From contig VXAA01003849.1 of the NCBI GenBank assembly GCA_013399115.1, positions 4,427-68,426 of the forward strand: a DNA stretch of 64,000 nt. The letters run 5' to 3'. The notes beneath the pieces were generated by a model, which worked only from the letters and a program-made list of their open reading frames with translations, ran no database searches and was not told where the DNA came from. The stretch is from Anseranas semipalmata. Lineage: Eukaryota; Chordata; Aves; Anseriformes; Anseranatidae. A program made the position numbers and the translations under genes. The number at the start of each line of letters is the position of its first letter. Within the stretch, counting starts at the first letter, position 1. Positions 1 to 12,441 of the stretch are shown in pieces.

Positions 1-2373
1 AAAAAAAGATTCCAGTCTATTTATTTAAAGAGGAAGAAGCATGCAGCAGGTAGTAGTATAAGTGTGCTTTGGTTAGCCACAACCGCTCAAACAAAAAAAT
101 AGAAATGGTCTGACTTAAATAAAATTGTTTCAGAGAAACCCTTCACACTACATTTAGTGGTCTATAGAGCAGAATTTCCTCTTCAAAATATATTACTTAA
201 GATACAAAGAAATTAAGACATTATGAAGCAAATTTATATTAGAACTGCGTATTAAATAAAATCTTACTAAATATGGTAAAAAAAGCACACAGTGAAAGGA
301 TGATTTCCACTAATTCCAAAACTGAAGTCAGGCTGAAAGAAGAAAAAAGACCTCAGATTTTCATTTGTAATGTTTATGCATTGCTAAGGAAACTGTATAC
401 AACAATGTACAAGAAGTACATTTCCAAGAGTATGTTTATGATTATACAAATATATGTAAATATTTTGACACTTACAAAGCACTCTAAAATTCTACTCTTT
501 GTATTTACATCAATCTAACCCAGTGGATAGTTTCAATTTACAACAAAGAAATCCATTCATTATGTATCCATATATATTATTATTTTTTAATGTAACATTT
601 CATAGGCCTTTTCTTTGACATTTTTATTTTAAGAGACTTTTATTGTGTATATGAAGACTTAAAATGTTAATTGACCATATTCTGCTGTTGGAGGGGAAAA
701 AGGCAGCACATAGGGAGTTAATCCTGTTTCCATTTGAGACACAAGTGACTGCATAATTAATTACACCGATGCTTTCACTTGTGCATGTGATTGGAAAAAA
801 ATGGCTCTCCCATTTCACCAATGAAAGGCTTCCACATTAATTTATAATGCAAACAAGCATGTGTAGGAGTGAAAGACTGTGTATGTGTGTGATATCATTC
901 ATTCCTCTGTACTACATGTGCTGCACATACAGTCATTAATAGACCTTTGCTATTTGTTCTTCTTTATTTTAATTGGTATTCTCTACATTAAAATATATTC
1001 TAGGATTTGATTACGTTAATTTTACATTATAGGGTACAATTTTTAATTTTAGCTTAGCAAAAGAAAAAACAACAACAACAACAAAAACCACCATCATCCA
1101 GAAATGTATTCAGGCTGTCATTTTTTTGCCAAATGTTTTCTGTTGTGATTCCAAACAGTTCCTAACAGTAAGCTGAAGATGGAACCAAGTATAAGTCAGC
1201 CACTGTGAACATCAGCTTAATAATACTTTGAAGATGTAATTTCTTAAGTTAAAATCACTATGCCTTTTAAGCATTTGCTGTTCAGAACAGGTTGTATGAA
1301 ACAAGTGCAAAATACAGTTCCTGGGAAAGTCACAAGCACAAATCAACAAGAGACTCCAGGGAAGAAGCAAACAATAAGTGTTCTTTAGGTTCCTGCCATA
1401 CAATATTTGTTCATTGTTTATACTTATTTATTATTGCATAAATGTCAGCTTTTTGGGAAGAACTGCATCTACCACAATAGAGCTAGAGCTGCCATGGGGT
1501 ACTATTATCCATTCTTAATAAACAACTGCTAAGCAAACTAAGCATGAACTCCCTCTCCACAGTTATATCAATCAAACTGACAGCAGATAGGTATGAGAAA
1601 TTCTGTCTCTCTGTCTGCAGGGAGAGAGAACAGCTACTAATTTCCAAGTATCTCCTTACCTGATTTTTATCAGCAGCTGCAGAATATTTCAGGGTTCTCT
1701 TTGTTCCTCAAAAGTCACCAGTTGTCACTGATCCCTGCAACAGACTTGCACTGACTGTGATGACAATGCTTTACAGAGAAAGATGATACTACATATTTCT
1801 AATTACTGACACACCACTTTTGCTTTACTTTGCTTGTTAAAAGCCAATTTCAGAGTAGACAGGAATTTTCTCTCCTCTACCTATTTTCTTTTATACTCTT
1901 TTAGTGTATTTCCATAAAACACATTCATTTTTAATCTTCTCTTCTTTACACCTCTGGGTTCAGATATTAAGAAGTTCACCCTAAAACAATTTACTTTCTC
2001 TTTTGGCATTGTATGTTCTGCTACTATTCTTTCACAAAAAGACTTGCCTGTAGCAACATGCACAAACCGTTCTCTCTTCCATTTCACATTGGCAGACCTA
2101 GGTATGATCCTAATAGTGGGCATTACACATTGCAGTCCTAACCATCTAACTCTTTCACCTTCTAGAGACTTGAGGCTCTTCAACATTGTGGTTTCACCCC
2201 TGGGTTCAGGACCCTTTAAAGCTAGCCATGGTAAGATTGAAGTAGTAATTCTATAGTGGAGAAGCTGTGGCTGCATTTTGAGCTAAGGAGTTCCCACCAT
2301 AGCATATCTCCTAGGGTGTGCCAGTACAATTGTTTGTAGACCTCTTCGGTGACAAGTATTGGATTAATCCAAG
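1..2373. other. unique AT-rich non-coding DNA
   Basis: No recognisable gene or transposon. A short (AAC)n run lies at 1064-1088. The stretch around 740-830 is rich in TAATTA-type homeodomain cores next to an ATGCTTTCACTTG block, a texture often seen in conserved non-coding DNA. At the left edge, the minus strand carries an AATAAA-containing string (about 21-29) followed in the 3' direction by a T-run (1-7). That resembles a poly(A) signal with a downstream U-rich element, so the edge could be the 3' end of a minus-strand transcript. This is inference; no coding sequence supports it. Confidence 0.5.
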
Positions 2374-2432
2374 TATATATATTTATACAAAAATAAATAT
2401 ATATATTCATATATATATATATATATGATATT
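2374..2432. repeat. (AT)n-rich microsatellite
   Basis: AT-dinucleotide-rich tract with an uninterrupted (AT)9 core at 2409-2426, flanked by degenerate TATATTTATA sequence. It is an ordinary simple repeat, probably length-polymorphic. Confidence 0.9.
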
Positions 2433-2729
2433 TGTACAGATATCTATGCATACACACAATTATATGATGGAGAGAGGCAGGTATTCCTTAAAATAGTATT
2501 GCTTCCAAAGCTCTCATATCCCAAATAATGGAATCTGATTCTTATGAATCAGATCTTAAACCTACATTTAGGATCAGGATCTAACATTCAGGACACGAGG
2601 CCTGGGGGGTCTTTGAAGCACAGCGCGGAGCACAGCTATTCCAAATCTAGACCAAAGTTTAGGGTCTCAAAACTCTATGTTTAGAAACACACTTTTACGT
2701 ATCACCTTGTCTGAGAAATATTTCTTAGA

Positions 2730-2900
2730 CAAATTAGGCCTAATCCCATTTGTACCAATATACTTTCAAAATAATTCCAGTGGGAAAAGAGCTAATCTTG
2801 CAGACTTTTATAAGTGTTTAATTTATTTCTGAGAGCAGTCCCACTGGAATCAATGGGAGTATTCATAAAAAAGTTAAATGCATGCAAAAAGTGCTTTACT
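2730..2900. repeat. old interspersed repeat with inverted-repeat arms
   Basis: Two perfect 12-bp arms, ATTCCAGTGGGA at 2774-2785 and its reverse complement at 2839-2850, flank a 53-base spacer. After the right arm comes AATCAATGGGAGTATTCAT, then GTTAAATGCATGCAAAAAGTGCTTT. From memory this resembles old palindromic repeats common in turtle and crocodilian genomes (the 'CCACTGAAATCAATGGGAGT' type), but I cannot name the family. The symmetric arms suggest a fold-back or non-autonomous DNA element relic. The structure is seen directly; the family is inference. Confidence 0.5.
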
Positions 2901-5539
2901 CTGGAAAAGTGGCATTCCAAAGCAGTTTTAAAACCATTTTGCTTAATTCATGTTTAATCAGAGCAATGGGGCTAAACTGTTTCTGTGACCTCCCTAATAA
3001 TTGCATGCACAGACAAGTCCTCTGTTTTATAACTTTTGACGAGTAATGCTCTTCCACTGCAAGATTGGAAAGCTTTCTGCAAGCATGTGGTCCCGCTGCC
3101 CAAAACACTTTACCTGGAGTACTTGTGCTATTCAGTTGTATTCCATTATACAACACTGGCTCAGCCCAGTTTGTCTCTGTCAATACTAAAAGCCCAAAGA
3201 GATCCAGAGAAATGATATACATTTGAGCATAACACAGAACCTCATGGGAGCCTCTTCCTAGAGGAAAAGCTGAGATTCACAAGTAAATCTATAACAGTTA
3301 ATGCCACTAAAAATATTTCTTCTTTCTTCTTTCTAAGAAAACATTGCAGAGAAAAAATAATGGCTTTTCAAATATGTTTATTTCCTCAAGAAGTATTTTA
3401 CAGCTCTCTCCATTATCAACAAATGCGGAACTATTTTTGTCAGCCTGAGTTTACTGAGAGTTTAGACTCATATCTATAACATTGTGAGTCACAAATTTAA
3501 AATAATGTTCTTTTTCCTTCTTTTCCTTTGAAAAGTATGTTTCCAGAAAGCTTTCTTTTAAGTCAAGTGACAGAAGTAAAAATCAGTCTAGTGGAAGTTT
3601 CCTTGCACTTTTAAGACAAGAATGTTTCAGGAGCTATGGGAGTTGTCTACAGCACAGTGTTCAGACTCCTGCCACAGCCTGGATGTGGCATGCCAAGATC
3701 AGCCAGCACAGAGTCCACTACTATTCTGGTTGGAGGAAGCCCCAGGAAAATGCTCTGCCAGCAGCAGGAGCTGCACTGGCAGGACAACCTGTTCCTGGCT
3801 GCCTCTTCTCCAAGGTGCTCCTCACACCCAGGCAGGAGCAGCCAGGAAATGCAGTTGGTCAGACTGTACATGTATTGATCTGCTGATTCAAAAATCAGCT
3901 GTAAGTCAAAAGCCACAGGGATGAGTTACAGCGCTAAGAGGAAGAACTTCCTCTACCACAGGAATAAGGTTCAGGGAAGATATTAGATTTCAGTGCTGCT
4001 TCCTGCAGGGTAGCTTAACCTTGTTCCACCAGTTTTAATCAGGGTGTCTCAGCAGCAGCAGCCTCTCCAGCTGAAGGTGCACCACTTTGCATATGGATGG
4101 TTACCAAGTCCGAAGGCTGCACTGGAAGCAGAAAGCCCCAGAACATTGTCTCTGCTCTGGGACACGAACCAAAGCCATGCAAATATAAGATGTCCAGAGA
4201 TTGTAGGTAGCATTGTTGGATCAATAAATATTTTGCAGGAAAAAGAAATGGGTTAAATTCATTGGATATCTTTCCAAATAATTTTCTTATTTTGCATTAA
4301 GTCTTAAAAAGGCAAAATACCATTTTGAAAAGTTTGTCTCAGTTTTGCAGAGCTTTTGCCCTTTTATGCTGTTCCCTACGTATATCTCCCTATTATTCCA
4401 ATGATATTAAGGTGATGTAGAAGCTGTATTTAAAGTGCAATAAACTACATATCTTTCTCTTCTCTGCGTTACGGAAGTTTTTTAAAAAAATCAAATAACA
4501 GTTCTCTGTTTTTGTTGTTCCACATTTCTCTTGCAGTTTATACTGAAAAAGGATAGAATACAAAATAAATGAATAAAAATACTCAAGATTACAAAAATCT
4601 TTGCTTCATTAGTATTCTGAATTTCTCTTTCCACAGCTGCAACCAGAGTTTTTAATCCCAGAGAGCTATTTCAGTACAAAGTGCAGTAATTAGCTCATAA
4701 ATGATCAGAAACAGATCTGTGCCCAGTGTTTTAGCCTTTAAAATAGTGGGGAAGAAGTGAGGTTTTAAACACCATTTTTGCAAGCCTGCTGAGGAAAGAT
4801 GTTTTGCTTATTTTTAAGGGCATATTTCCCTTACTGTGTGGTTTGTCTGTTTATGTTATTTTTAAAAGTTCAGGGGAATGGTATAGAGTGAAATAATCAC
4901 TACCAGGAATGCAATTCCACTAAAATGTATATTTAAATTAGAGCTGTTTACTATCTTTTACTCCCCATCAATTGAAACCAGGCACTTAACCCAGCCCTGC
5001 CATAATTTAAATTAAAAATAATTTAAACCAACCTTTCTGTATATTGAAGAATATTTCAAATGAGATTTGCACACAAAGTATGTTAAAAGAAAAATAAAGC
5101 TGTGGCATTGTGCAAACAATTAGACATTCCAGAATTACATTCATCTGAAAAACTCATTTCACCTCCCTTTTGGATAGGCATTAAAATAGATTTTTAATTA
5201 CTTGATCACATATTATTCCTCCTTATTCCCAGCACCTTGCCCAACACATTATGCTCTGGGGATCAGAAGGGTGCATCGCTGTGTATCTTTTCCCCAAACT
5301 GTTCCAGCCTCTGGTCCCACCCTGGCAGCTAATTGATTCTCTTGCTTGCTCTCATTACAGACTTTACTTCCAGTCTCACTAAGTTGCTTGTCCTCATCTC
5401 TTTCTCCTATCAGATCTTTTGTCTCAAGTAGAGAAAAATCAAGCAGCTACTCCAAACTGCATGACAACAGAATGAGACAGAAAGTTCCTAACTCCAGTGT
5501 GTGGCCTCAGCTGACCAGGCAGGATCATATCTTGATCCC
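2901..5539. other. unique non-coding DNA with one GC-richer patch
   Basis: No gene recognised. At 3610-3960 composition shifts to higher GC and short ORFs open in several frames on both strands (for example 3622-3924 plus). None shows a known domain, and the overlap of all frames is what a locally stop-poor GC patch produces. A 12-bp perfect palindrome AGAAAGCTTTCT lies at about 3544-3555. The rest is AT-rich and featureless. Confidence 0.5.
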
Positions 5540-5735
5540 ATCTTGTGGTTTGAGCAGATTGCCCGGGGCAGTGTCCAGACAAATTCTGGTTGTGTGCAAA
5601 GATGGAGATTTCACAACCACACTAGGCATCCTCCCCGTGTTTGACCCAGCTAAACATGACAGTTTTTTTCCTCATATCTAATTAGAACTTTCCATGGTGT
5701 AACTGATGTCTATTCTGCCTCATTTCCATTAGTTG
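5540..5735 (-). mobile_element. old CR1 LINE fragment, minus strand
   Basis: Read on the plus strand, GATGGAGATTTCACAACC is followed by a GTGTTTGACC block and then CTCATATCTAATTAGAA. This is the order of blocks in the reverse complement of the avian CR1 3' region (consensus recalled as 'gatgg..atccacaacc', 'cagtgtctcaccac', 'ccttatatctaatctaaa'). The fragment is strongly diverged, has lost the terminal octamer repeat and is truncated on both sides. The plus-strand ORF 5346-5681 runs partly through it and is not a gene. Confidence 0.6.
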
Positions 5736-7620
5736 AAGTGGTCCCTAACTTGATTTTCCTCTAGCATGGGTAGTATTTCACTATCCTAATGTCTGCCACT
5801 AACCACAGCGATATGGGAGGCCTGAAAGCCAGTGCAAGAAAACATAGAATACTTCAGCTTTTTCCATGTCCTTTGTCACAAAAGCTACCCATTTTCCTTA
5901 GTCTTCCATTTGTTGCTGCCATGCCTACAGAAGCCTGTCTTATTACTCTCCTCATCCCTCACCAACTTCAACTCCAGCCTAGCTCTGACTTTCACAATTT
6001 CATCCCTATGTGTCCAGGCAACATATTCCTTCTGGTAGTCTTTAGCCTTTTCCATCTTACTGTCTGAGTTTGAGCATAATCAGGAGTCTCCTGTGCAGCC
6101 AGGATGGGTTGACACTTACTTCCTGCACACTGCAGTGCAGTCTTCTGCTTTGAGAAGGTTTTCCTCAAAGATCAGCCATTTATCCTGGAACCCAGCTGTT
6201 ACCTGACCTCCTGCTCCCCCCTAGGCAATAAGAGCATATGTTCTAGTTTCCAGAACAAGACAAATCTGCTTTCCTACAGCCCAGGGTCATTATTCAGCTG
6301 ACCACAGACTGTGCTTGCTCCTGCTCATGTAAGCCCTTCCACTTGACTCTCAGGATCAAGGAGAGTATCACCCAGGCTGTTTTTAACCATGACCTGCTCA
6401 AAGTCTCCCTTGTCAGTCTCATTTGTACCCACATGGCTGAGCAAAAGACCCCAAGGGATGGAGAAAATACAGTGGTCTCTCTACAACATCCCAGACCTGG
6501 GGCCCAGGCAAGCATCAGATCTTCCAAGACAGCTGATCCTGAACACTTCAATCCCCTGCAGAATGATGTGTCTGGTCATCATCACCTATTGCTTTCTCTT
6601 AATAGTGGTTCTGAAGCACAGCTTGGGCTCAGATGCCTCCAGGGACAAAGTGAACTGGTCCACGATGGAAAGTGCACAAGTGCATGAAAGGCAGACAAGG
6701 GCAGAGACAAGGTACACAGTCCCACAGGACCCAAACTACAAAGCCAGAGCACATCTAATGATGGCAACCAGATTCAACCCACAGTCCAATGAAGTTTCCA
6801 ATGAAGTTTGCAGTGACAAGACAAATCCAAGGTCAATCCAGGAAGTCAAAGCAGAGTCAGAAAGGTCCATTTGCATGCATGTTTGCATTTTAGGCTACAT
6901 GTATGGCTGTTATGACCTTAAACCCAAGCACAAATAGATTTTCAGAGTAAATTTGTAAACAGATTCTTAAATGAGAATCCAAAACTAGATTTACACACAA
7001 AAGAGTCCTTCTTGGTGAAGGTAAATGAATGCTTTATCACTGCTTGTGATATTGAAAGGACCAAACAGTTGATGTTGGTGGAGTAGATGTTGCAAAAACA
7101 GTTATCTTTTCTTAAGTGACTAGTATATTAACTTTTGCCATATCACTACAGTGTACAGCTAGTATTGTTAAGACATAAAGTGGACATTCAAGAAAGATTT
7201 TTATTGAGCTAAAGTTGATACTGAAAAAAACAATGTTTTAGATTACTGTGGAGCAAAAGAAAAAGTACATGTGACAGAAATTACCTAAAGAATTCAAGCC
7301 TGCTCTTTAGTAAATGATTATGCTGTAACAACACTTGAAATGGATCCATCCAGATGAGTGATTCTCATTAAAACTGGAAGTAACCCCGTTTAATAGGATC
7401 AGCATAAGACCAGATACATTTTGTAACTGTTTAATGGCACTTGAAGTGGTCTATGAGACCTTGTGTTAACTCATTTTATGAACAGAAAATTTATTCCTTT
7501 TCTTTCAGATATCCAGAAATCGGTCCTGATTTTCAACCTGTTTTTTCCAAACATTGCCTTGTTGATCACCAGAAGAGTAAATTATAGGAATAACTTGTGA
7601 CAAGTTACAAAACACTATGG
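5736..7620. other. non-coding DNA with GC-richer ORF-bearing segment
   Basis: Between about 6110 and 6940 the DNA is less AT-rich than its surroundings and carries overlapping ORFs on both strands (6389-6937 plus, 6343-6687 plus, 6294-6551 minus). I recognise no domain. A perfect 12-bp tandem duplication (TCCAATGAAGTT twice) lies at 6785-6808. The segment could be a decayed repeat or an exon of a non-coding RNA. The rest is unique AT-rich sequence. Confidence 0.45.
6389..6937 (+). other. unassigned 182-codon ORF, probably not a gene
   Basis: This is the longest ORF in the window. Its translation has a short hydrophobic stretch (around residues 59-76) that could pass for a membrane segment, but no recognised family. 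A 12-bp tandem duplication gives an in-frame repeated SNEV. No clear promoter or poly(A) signal was identified, and other ORFs overlap it on both strands. Its length is plausible by chance in a GC-richer patch. It would be worth a homology search, but I would not annotate it as coding. Confidence 0.12.
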
Positions 7621-7683
7621 CAAAAAATAAAATAAAATAAAATAAAATAAAATTAAAAAAATGTAGAATAAAAATAAAAATTT
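7621..7683. repeat. (AAAAT)n microsatellite
   Basis: About six tandem AAAAT units at 7622-7653, followed by degenerate A-rich sequence to about 7680. Ordinary pentanucleotide simple repeat. Confidence 0.9.
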
Positions 7684-10600
7684 TCAGTGTTTGTCATTAA
7701 ATATTAAATTCTCACTAATGGGCACTGGTTACAGATCTATTTAATTTCATTTCTTTAATTTTAAATGTTTTAATAGTACCAAGGTCATCTGCCAGTACTG
7801 CCTGACACCTAGAACATTTGCCTTTTAACAACAGTACCTGTATATGATTCAGTGTGTTAAAGAAATTACTCTTTTGTGAATTATTAACCTACCTGGTCTG
7901 TGGCATATGTTATCATCTGGCACAGATCTATTTTTTCTGTTAATATTTCATTTCCTTTGAGATCTGTTCATTTCAGTTTGTTCTACAAGAAACTGAGTTA
8001 AAATGCAGGAGTTTGAACTGTTATTTGAAGGTATAAATGCATGAACCACAGTTTGAGCAAATAGTTGCTTCCAGCGTGATTTAAAGTGTTTTTTTTTTTT
8101 TTACCATCAAACTCTGAAGGAAAAAGAGGAAAAAACATTCCTATTGCCTAAGTAGCTATGCAAAGTATTTAGATTTTTTTCCACACCTCAGCTCTGACTT
8201 TGAGGTATAAAACCAGATAATTCCATTTGTTCATACATCCATTTCAGCCACAACAGATTGGGCATTGAAATATTTTGAGAATCATTTTTCTGGGACTGTT
8301 TAACAAATCATTGCTTATGTATTTTGTGAGAGCTTCTAAGTTAAATAAATTAAAAATATATATATAGTCTACATAGTAATGGAAAAGTAAACTAACTAAA
8401 ATGTTCCCAAAAGAACCAAACATAATGTGAAACATTAAATAAACATGGCATTAGAAACTTAGTTATTGAAGCATATTTTGGCTTTTACTGATCTGTGTTT
8501 TCCTTGTATGACTTTTAGAAATACTGGAACAGTTTGAATCACTGTGTTTTCAAGGTCAAGCTCAGATAAAGTGTGAATCCTCCCTAAGAGCATGTTGTAA
8601 ATTATTCTTAGTTGTTTCACAAAGCTATAAACTTCTGAGGATCCTTCTTCAATTTACACATTGACAAGTGGCCTTATTTCTTTGAGATGACATTACAACT
8701 ATTCATGTTTGCAAAATCAAAGATTCTTCATCTTTTGATATTTACCTGTTAAATGGCATTTCTGAAATTCAATCTGTTTAGTAGAAATTACTCTGAAAGA
8801 TGTGTAAAGCTACATAAGGCAGTTTTTACCGAGCCCTACTGTTCTTATTTACTGAGAAGTGCATCATAATTGACCATATAGCATCACTCTGATAGGAAAA
8901 GTTTAAGGTCTATGTGACACAGCAGCAGAGCAAGGTAGAGAAGGTAGAGAATGTATTATTTATTTTTCCATGTTGCACTACAATATTCATAACAACCACA
9001 GCATGCCTGCTGATTCTGCAGACATTTGAGAAGAGAACATAAACAGAAGGAATGCAGAAGTAGTTATGCATTGAACTGTCCCCTTATTTACCAGTTCAAA
9101 TGAGATGTTTTTATGGTTGCAGCTACACGGTGTATAGAGTTAGTACTGATTCATAAGGGCTTCCAGTGGGAAGTGATTAGAAGTTGTGTCAAATCTAACT
9201 GTCCTCACAGTTATCACAGGAAGAAAAAGAAGCATGCCAGGAAGAATGCCAAGAAATTATTTTTAACTACCTTACACCTTTGATATGGCATTCTATGTAC
9301 CCTCATACAGGTATAAAAATTAAAATGAAAGATCTCTGGCTCAGACAAATTATCATTTAATTAGACAACAATTCCTTTTGCCAAGGAAAGAGCAAATAAG
9401 GGTATTGTACTTCCTCTGTCCCTCTTTCTCCTAAAAGTACCTTCTCCTGATGTGAGCCTGGAAACAGTGTAACAGCCACCATGGTAGAAAGGCTCAAGCC
9501 AGAAGACCTATGTGTAAATATGGAACAGTGCATTGGTTGAAATTTCATTTCTGTACTGAGATAATAAATATTAAACTGTATTACTTAAGTATTTTCAGGT
9601 TTTCATCTTAAGTGCACCTGCTTCATAATCCAAATTCCAATAAAGCTCAACAGCTATACTACCCTGCATGTATTTGCAACCATATCTAGATATTTAACAG
9701 GACTCCAATATTTTTAAAAAAATAATAATTCAAAAGAAAAACAAATTCAAATATATTTGAATAAATCAAAACAAAAACAAATTCAATTGTTCATTTTCTA
9801 TGTGCATTCATTAAGTTCAAATTTCATATGTAAATTTAATCCAATTCAAGTGCTATTCCAGTAAAAGTGATTTTATTTCTTTAAATGTTCACTCAGATAA
9901 TTATGTTGTATTATGGTATATTATCAAAGGATTGCAGATGTTATTCTTACCTTCCAGGTGTAAAATTTACAAAAGTAGCTATAAAACCCTAGTATATTGT
10001 AGAGTTTGAAAAATGCTTGTCTCAGGAACAGTAATATAGAGGTCAAGTAAGGGTACCAGGGAAGACTGGCTTTCAAACTACGTAAATTCCAGGCCACTGT
10101 GAAGTAAGTAAGTAGGTAAGTAACGGACATCTTTCACTAATTTAGTGTATGACCTTGGTTGCTTTTGTCTTTATGTTTCAAAATTTGTGAAAAAATCTAT
10201 TTTTTGGAAAAGCTATTCTTTAAGAGTCAAATGGGAAAGTAACATAACAGGTTTGGCTTCTGTAGTTTCATCTTCATTCTCATTTGTGAATGTTCTATTT
10301 ATAGTTTCCATTTAAGTGAATCTATTTTGAAAAGCTGCATGTAAAGCTGCAGTACAAAACATTTGTTTAGTCACAATGTACTGCTACTTTCGAAATGGTC
10401 CATGTTGATTAAACTGCAAGGAGCAGTTGCCAGTAAATGAAATGAAAAGTGGAGGTCTGTTTGTGGATTAATTTTGTTTCCTTTGCAAGTTTTTGAAGCT
10501 ATGTGGTGGAGGTCATTTAAAAGTAAGTTCTCTTTTTCATTGGCATTGTGAACACAGAAAAAGAAAGTTTTCTAAAAGAATTTACTCTAAGCATCTTTTA

Positions 10601-12421
10601 AACAGTAGTTCAAATGGATGGAAAAAAAACTCTAGCATAATGGTTTTCAGGCACTCTTCCTATCATGTAAGTGATAGCCAAGGACAAGAGTGATGTTAAC
10701 ATATCCATCATTGTTTCATAGCAGTATTAATAGCATCACATACATTTCCAGAGATTCCAGGTAGGCAGGAATCCACTGACAGCCTTCCCACACCACCACA
10801 ACTGGTCAAACGTATATTTATCAATGCTTTTGTAATTCTATAACCCTAGACTTATAGCCTAACCAGATGTGTCTTTACCCTTCAAAAATAACTTGTCACA
10901 ACCCTCAAGGTTTATTTCTTAAATGATCCATCTCTGCCCGGCCCCAGGGTCTAGATTCAGGCTGAAAAACACAGGTTTCTCACACTCCAGCTAATAAGAA
11001 AAAGGCAAGCTTTCCTAACTCACCCTTTTCCTAATTGCCATAATCAGAAACTAGATCAACTCTTAGAAGCTAATAGGCCATTCTGAGAGGCACTTCAATG
11101 AACTGTGTGGATGTACCACTTTTCTCAGTTAGCTCAGTGGTTTTTGCACTTTTCCACAACACAGATAAGCCTTACATCTCAAGGACATGCAACTCTAAGA
11201 GGCATTTTTAGTCAGATTGCTGCCAACCACCAGTAAAGGTCCGACACAAAAGTTCTTTTGCAGTAAGTGATGTATAGTCAGGCAGTAGGAGATGGAGATT
11301 AATCTCAAAAGCATGTACTTTTTGTTAAAATATAAGGAACTGGGGAATATCAGAAAACAGTGATAACACCAATTAGTTTTATTTGAAAAAAATGGATGTT
11401 ATTAAATGTGTGTTGTAGTATATTATGTTATAAGCATATTTTATGTTGTTGCTTTTTGCTGATTTGGGAGAAGTAGGGTGTTTGCAATGTGCGTTAGTGA
11501 CAATAGCAATGAGTGCTAATTGACTACAGTAGAAGGCTAACTGCTAAAGTCTAGGCAGGCGTTGTGTTAACCAAACCTTTCCTGTCCTCAGAAGGGACCA
11601 AGTTCTAAGATCAACATGCTGACTGATATCATAATATCCCCTTTTCTGAAAGCAATCTCTATTCCAGAAGGCTTCCATTTATTCAAGAACACCTAATTTT
11701 ACAAGATACTCACTATCCTCAGCTTCCACTGAAATCACTGCAGAGGTGGATCTTGGGAACCTTGCAAGACAGTCAAATCTCCAGTAGTCCCTCAAAGACA
11801 CATTCTGTCTACTTTTGAGATTAGAAGTCCTAACTGCTTCCCTAAGTGCTGTTTTGGACACAGTTAATCAGAAGCTGAATTGCAAAGTGATATTTTGCAA
11901 AATTTATTACCATTGTCTCGTTTGGACTGATCCTATACTAAGGCATCACATAGGCAATCAACTACAACAACTGTCATCACACACTTCTCCTACACTACCC
12001 TCTGAAAGACATGCAACAACAGATACCAGTATCCAGAGAGACAACATGCTTTCAACATCTTAAACTTGAATGCAGAACATGAGTGAGGTTTGTGCCTCAT
12101 ACATAAGCTGCTTGTAACTGAAGGCACAAGCACCAAGAAACTGAAGCATGTGCATAGCTTTCATGCATGGAAATTCCCACTGAAGTCCTAAGAAAAAAAG
12201 CTACTTAAATAAAAGGGATTATTCATGTTGCTAAAATGAAGCCCATCAAAGCTGGGCACTCTGTGGAAACATGTCCTGGAACAAGGCACAGCAATTCATC
12301 CTATTCCCATTCATCATATTGCTTTCATTTCATGCAGTGTGAAAGAAATGGAGCCCAGTGTTCCACCAACAGAAAGACCTCATGTCCTACCTCCAGTCTT
12401 CATAGTTGAGGGCATAGGTCT
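7684..12421. other. unique AT-rich non-coding DNA
   Basis: No gene or transposon recognised. Minor items are a T-run near 8089-8102, a degenerate GTAA tetranucleotide run at about 10104-10123, near-duplicate AAACAAATTCAA strings at about 9738-9785, and a perfect MEF2-type CTATTTATAG at 10295-10304. Short ORFs on both strands look like chance. Confidence 0.5.
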
Positions 12422-12441
12422 TAGTATATATGTATATACTA
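12422..12441. repeat. perfect 9-bp AT-rich inverted repeat
   Basis: TAGTATATA and TATATACTA face each other with a 2-base centre. AT-rich, cruciform-prone, and likely simple-sequence in origin. Confidence 0.7.

Noticed and set aside
5346..5681. 111-codon plus-strand ORF
   Set aside because: Its second half runs antisense through a CR1 3' fragment and no domain is recognised.
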